NCBI GenBank assembly: GCA_964372275.1
Contig: CAYJRR010000074.1
Coordinates: forward strand, 1-23,138
From: CAYJRR01 sp964372275 [NCBI: uncultured bacterium]
GTDB taxonomy: Bacteria; CAYJRR01
DNA: 23,138 nt
Direction of reading: 5' to 3'
The position numbers and the translations under genes are program-made. Numbering within the stretch: position 1 is the first letter of the stretch; each line of letters starts with the position of its first letter. Positions 20,181-23,138 of the stretch are shown piece by piece. The notes beneath the pieces were generated by a model. That model saw only the letters and a program-made list of their open reading frames with translations, did not search any database and was not told the origin of the DNA.

Positions 20181-23138
20181 ATGTCGACCGACGGATTCGA
20201 GCGAACGGTACGCGCCCTGGGGGAACAGATCTTCGCGGCGATGGAGGGGAAGAGCCCCTCCGTCTTCGACAAGGAGTGGTGGTCGGGAAAGATCATGGAA
20301 TGGTCGATGAAGGACGAGGCGTTCAAGGTCGACATGTTCCGCTTCGTCGACGTCCTTCCGGTGCTCAAGACCCCCGACCAGGTGGCGCAGCACCTGCGCG
20401 AGTACTTCAACCGCCCCGGCCAGGAGACGCCGGCGTTCGTGAAGGCGGCGGTCACCGCCGCGGGGATGGGCTCGATCGCGGGACGGATCGCCGCGTCGAC
20501 GATCAAGAAGAACGTCACCGAGATGGCGGAGCGGTTCATCGTCGGCACCACCGGCAAGGAGGCGATCCCGACGCTCGAGGGCCTGCGCAAGGAGAAGGTG
20601 GCGTTCACCGTCGACCTCCTCGGCGAGGCGACCGTCTCGGAGGAGGAGGCGCTCGCCTACCAGGCGCGTTATCTGGAGATCCTCGACAGCCTGGTGGCGG
20701 AGGCTGGGCGGTGGAGTCCGGTGCCGCAGATCGACGAAGGGTCCGACGGCGACGTCCCGCGGGTGAACGTGTCGGTGAAGATCACCGCGCTCTACTCGCA
20801 GATCGATCCGATCGACTGGGACGGCTCCGTCCGGCAGGTGAAGGAACGGCTGCGTCCGATCTTCCGCAGGGCGAAGTCGGCGCGGGCCTTCGTCAACGTC
20901 GACATGGAGCAGTACCGGTTCAAGGACCTGACCTACGCCGTCTTCCGCAGCCTGCTCGAGGAACCGGAGTTCGCGGACTACCCGCACGCCGGGATCGTGG
21001 TCCAGGCCTACCTGCGCGATTCGGAGAAGGACGCGGCGGAGCTGATCGAGTGGTCGGGACGGCGGCCGCGTCCGATCACCGTGCGCCTGGTGAAAGGGGC
21101 GTACTGGGACTACGAGACGGTCCTCGCCGAGCAGCGCGGCTGGCCCTGTCCGGTCTTCTCGGAGAAGTGGGAGACCGACGCCAACTTCGAGAAGGTGGCG
21201 ACGCTTCTCCTCGAGAACCGCGCCCGGATCCGGCTGGCGGTCGGCTCGCACAACATCCGCAGCATCGCCCACGCCATGGCGACGGCGCGGCGCCTCGACG
21301 TTCCCCCGCGCCAGGTCGAGTACCAGATGCTCTACGGGATGGCCGAGCCGGTGCGCGCCGCGTTGGTCAAGCTGGGGGAGCGGGTGCGGGTCTACGCGCC
21401 GGTCGGGGAGCTCCTTCCCGGCATGGCCTACCTGGTGCGACGCCTGCTGGAGAACACCTCGAACGAGTCGTTCCTGCGGAGGGGGTTCGCGGAAGGGGTA
21501 TCCCACGACGTGCTGCTGGCGCCACCCTCGGCGAACGGATCCGGTCGGATCGGATCGGATTCGGTACCCGGTACCGATACCGATCGGAATCGGACCGATC
21601 GGATCCGATCGGACGCGGGCGGGATTCCGCCCTTCCTGAACGAACCGCACGCCGACTTCTCGCGACGCGAGAACCGCGAGTCGATGTCGAGGGCGCTCTC
21701 CGCCGTGCGCAAGGAGTTCGGTCGGACGTGGCCCCTCTACCTGGGAGGCAAGGAGGTCCGCACCGACCGGGTCGTCGACTCCCTGAACCCGGCGAATCCG
21801 TCGGAGGTCGTCGGCCGCGTCTGTCAGGCGGGCCGGGCCGAAGCGGAGAAGGCGATGCAGGCGGCCCAGGCGGCGTTCCCGGCGTGGCGCGATACGCCGG
21901 TCTCCGTCCGCGCCGACTACCTGATGAAGATGGCGGCGGAGATGCGGCGGCGGAAGTGGGAGCTTTCGGCGACGATGGTCTTCGAAGAGGGGAAGACCTG
22001 GCGCGAAGCCGATGCCGACACCGCCGAGGCGATCGACTTCTGCGAGTACTACGCGCGGGAGATGCTGCGCCTCGGGCGCGCGAGAAACCCGCGGCGTCTG
22101 GGGGCCGTGCCGGGGGAGGCGAACGAGCTGTTCTACCAGGGCCGAGGGGTCGGGATCGTCATCTCGCCCTGGAACTTCCCGCTGGCGATCCTCACCGGGA
22201 TGGCGGTGGCCGGGATCGTGGCCGGGAACACGGTGATCGTGAAGCCCGCGGAGCCGGCGATGGTCATCGCCGGCCTGTTGAACGAGGTGTTCAAGGCGGT
22301 GAAGCTGCCGCCCGGCGTCGCCAACTTCTGCCCCGGGAAGGGATCGGAGATCGGGCAGTTCCTGGTGGAGCACCCGGACACCGCCTTCATCGCCTTCACC
22401 GGATCGAAGGAGGTGGGCCTTGGCATTCTGCAGGCCGCCGCGGTGCGGCGCCCCGGGCAGCGGCAGGTGAAGCGCGTCATCTGCGAGATGGGCGGGAAGA
22501 ACGCCGTCATCGTCGACAACGACGCCGATCTGGACGAGGCGGTGCTGGGGGTCGTGCAGTCGGCGTTCGGCTACCAGGGGCAGAAGTGCTCCGCCTGCTC
22601 GCGGGTGGTGGTGCTGGAGGAGAACTACGACGAATTCGTTCATCGCCTCGTCGAGGCGGTGAAGTCGCTGGAGATCGGCCCGCCGGAGAGCCCCGCCTAC
22701 GCGGTCGGCCCCGTCGTCGACGCCAAGAGCCAGCGGAAGATCCTGGAATACGTCGAGATCGCCAAACGCGAGGGGAAGATCGCCGTCTCCCGCGAGATCC
22801 CCGCCGACCGGGCGAACGGCGGCTACTACGTCGGCCCGACGGTGGTGGTCGACCTGAAACCCGAGTCGACGATCGCCTGCGAGGAGATCTTCGGGCCGGT
22901 CCTGGCCGTCCTCCGGGCGAAGTCGTTCGACGAGGCGCTGCAGATTGCGACCGGCGTCGAGTTCGCCCTGACCGGCGGCGTCTTCAGCCGCTCCCCCGAG
23001 AACATCGCCAAGGCGCGCCGCGAGTTCCGCGTCGGCAACCTCTACATCAATCGCGGCATCACCGGCGCCCTGGTCGAGCGGCAGCCGTTCGGCGGATTCC
23101 TGATGTCGGGGGTCGGCAGCAAGGCCGGAGGCCCCGAC
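20181..23138 (+). CDS. putA: Bifunctional proline dehydrogenase / P5C dehydrogenase (C-terminus beyond window)
   Basis: The frame is open to the right edge (986 codons). The protein oxidises proline to P5C with FAD, then glutamate semialdehyde to glutamate with NAD+. The N-terminal arm (1 to about 130) lacks a ribbon-helix-helix DNA-binding domain, so it is not a trifunctional repressor. PRODH barrel motifs: KITALYSQ (200), RLVKGAYWD (302), GSHNIRSIAHA (355), EYQMLYGMAEP (380) and RRLLENTSNESFLRR (about 420). P5CDH motifs: SPWNFP with Asn665, FTGSKEVG (739), catalytic-region Glu769 in CEMGGKN, and nucleophile Cys803 in GQKCSACSR. The visible end SGVGSKAGGPD is normally followed by only about 10-30 residues, so the truncation is slight. 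A low-complexity insert at residues about 453-480 separates the two enzymes. ATG 20181 is chosen from the promoter position and domain start. Confidence 0.95.
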   Translation, partial: MSTDGFERTVRALGEQIFAAMEGKSPSVFDKEWWSGKIMEWSMKDEAFKVDMFRFVDVLPVLKTPDQVAQHLREYFNRPGQETPAFVKAAVTAAGMGSIAGRIAASTIKKNVTEMAERFIVGTTGKEAIPTLEGLRKEKVAFTVDLLGEATVSEEEALAYQARYLEILDSLVAEAGRWSPVPQIDEGSDGDVPRVNVSVKITALYSQIDPIDWDGSVRQVKERLRPIFRRAKSARAFVNVDMEQYRFKDLTYAVFRSLLEEPEFADYPHAGIVVQAYLRDSEKDAAELIEWSGRRPRPITVRLVKGAYWDYETVLAEQRGWPCPVFSEKWETDANFEKVATLLLENRARIRLAVGSHNIRSIAHAMATARRLDVPPRQVEYQMLYGMAEPVRAALVKLGERVRVYAPVGELLPGMAYLVRRLLENTSNESFLRRGFAEGVSHDVLLAPPSANGSGRIGSDSVPGTDTDRNRTDRIRSDAGGIPPFLNEPHADFSRRENRESMSRALSAVRKEFGRTWPLYLGGKEVRTDRVVDSLNPANPSEVVGRVCQAGRAEAEKAMQAAQAAFPAWRDTPVSVRADYLMKMAAEMRRRKWELSATMVFEEGKTWREADADTAEAIDFCEYYAREMLRLGRARNPRRLGAVPGEANELFYQGRGVGIVISPWNFPLAILTGMAVAGIVAGNTVIVKPAEPAMVIAGLLNEVFKAVKLPPGVANFCPGKGSEIGQFLVEHPDTAFIAFTGSKEVGLGILQAAAVRRPGQRQVKRVICEMGGKNAVIVDNDADLDEAVLGVVQSAFGYQGQKCSACSRVVVLEENYDEFVHRLVEAVKSLEIGPPESPAYAVGPVVDAKSQRKILEYVEIAKREGKIAVSREIPADRANGGYYVGPTVVVDLKPESTIACEEIFGPVLAVLRAKSFDEALQIATGVEFALTGGVFSRSPENIAKARREFRVGNLYINRGITGALVERQPFGGFLMSGVGSKAGGPD
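21537..21620. repeat. In-frame palindromic GATCGG-rich segment in the putA linker
   Basis: About 84 bp with five GATCGG copies and several CGGATC variants around the perfect palindrome CGGTACC-C-GGTACCG (21562-21576). Flanking bases continue an imperfect stem (GGATC.../...GATCC). It encodes a Gly/Ser/Asp/Arg-rich stretch unlike the enzyme domains on either side and keeps the reading frame open. Confidence 0.75.

Noticed and set aside
18807-22643. Very long minus-strand open frame opposite putA and the PEGA gene
   Set aside because: It crosses a divergent intergenic region and two confirmed genes. Its sequence is Arg/His-rich with no domain.

Overview
This 23.1-kb window is very GC-rich, almost wholly coding, and carries 16 protein genes: 14 complete and two cut by the window edges. 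I see no RNA gene, IS element, CRISPR array or phage gene. Many predicted lipoproteins, short outer-membrane beta-barrels ending in Phe, and PEGA-domain surface proteins point to a Gram-negative bacterium. The style (Gly-rich secreted protein, Asp/Gly lipoprotein linkers, PEGA proteins, double zf-TFIIB/M48 fusion) recalls Myxococcota or a related uncultured delta-type lineage. That placement is inference, because no phylogenetic marker gene is present.

Layout. Left block (1-3607): a Gly-rich secreted protein (minus, runs off the left edge), diverging from a PEGA/beta-barrel protein (plus), which converges on a small beta-barrel protein (minus). Centre-left (3757-10758): a 1249-residue multidomain flavin/Fe-S oxidoreductase laid out like the two Nfn transhydrogenase subunits fused in one chain, followed after 1 nt by a GT-C-type membrane protein. 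That protein converges on a second GT-C-like membrane protein. Centre (10887-13967): a tightly overlapping plus-strand operon of a gluzincin metalloprotease lipoprotein, a beta-barrel, a second lipoprotein and an Fe-S uracil-DNA glycosylase. Right-centre (13951-20068): five minus-strand genes, namely a membrane-anchored protein, an Asp/Gly-linker lipoprotein, a zinc-ribbon/M48 protease fusion, an MFS transporter and a PEGA protein. Right edge (20181-23138): bifunctional proline dehydrogenase/P5C dehydrogenase (putA), which lacks only its last residues.

The spaces between genes are the most unusual part. Several start codons sit only 6-8 nt after a -10-like hexamer, which suggests leaderless transcripts. 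Three divergent intergenic regions carry short GC-rich hairpin units whose stems co-vary, like a REP family. Two convergent gene pairs share a 4-bp CTAG so that each stop codon lies inside the other. An in-frame palindromic GATCGG-rich segment lies in the linker of putA.

No gene-free stretch exceeds about 200 bp. The longest is 15632-15833, described below. The edge genes at 1-1310 and 20181-23138 have no stop codon in the window and are easily missed by ORF callers.
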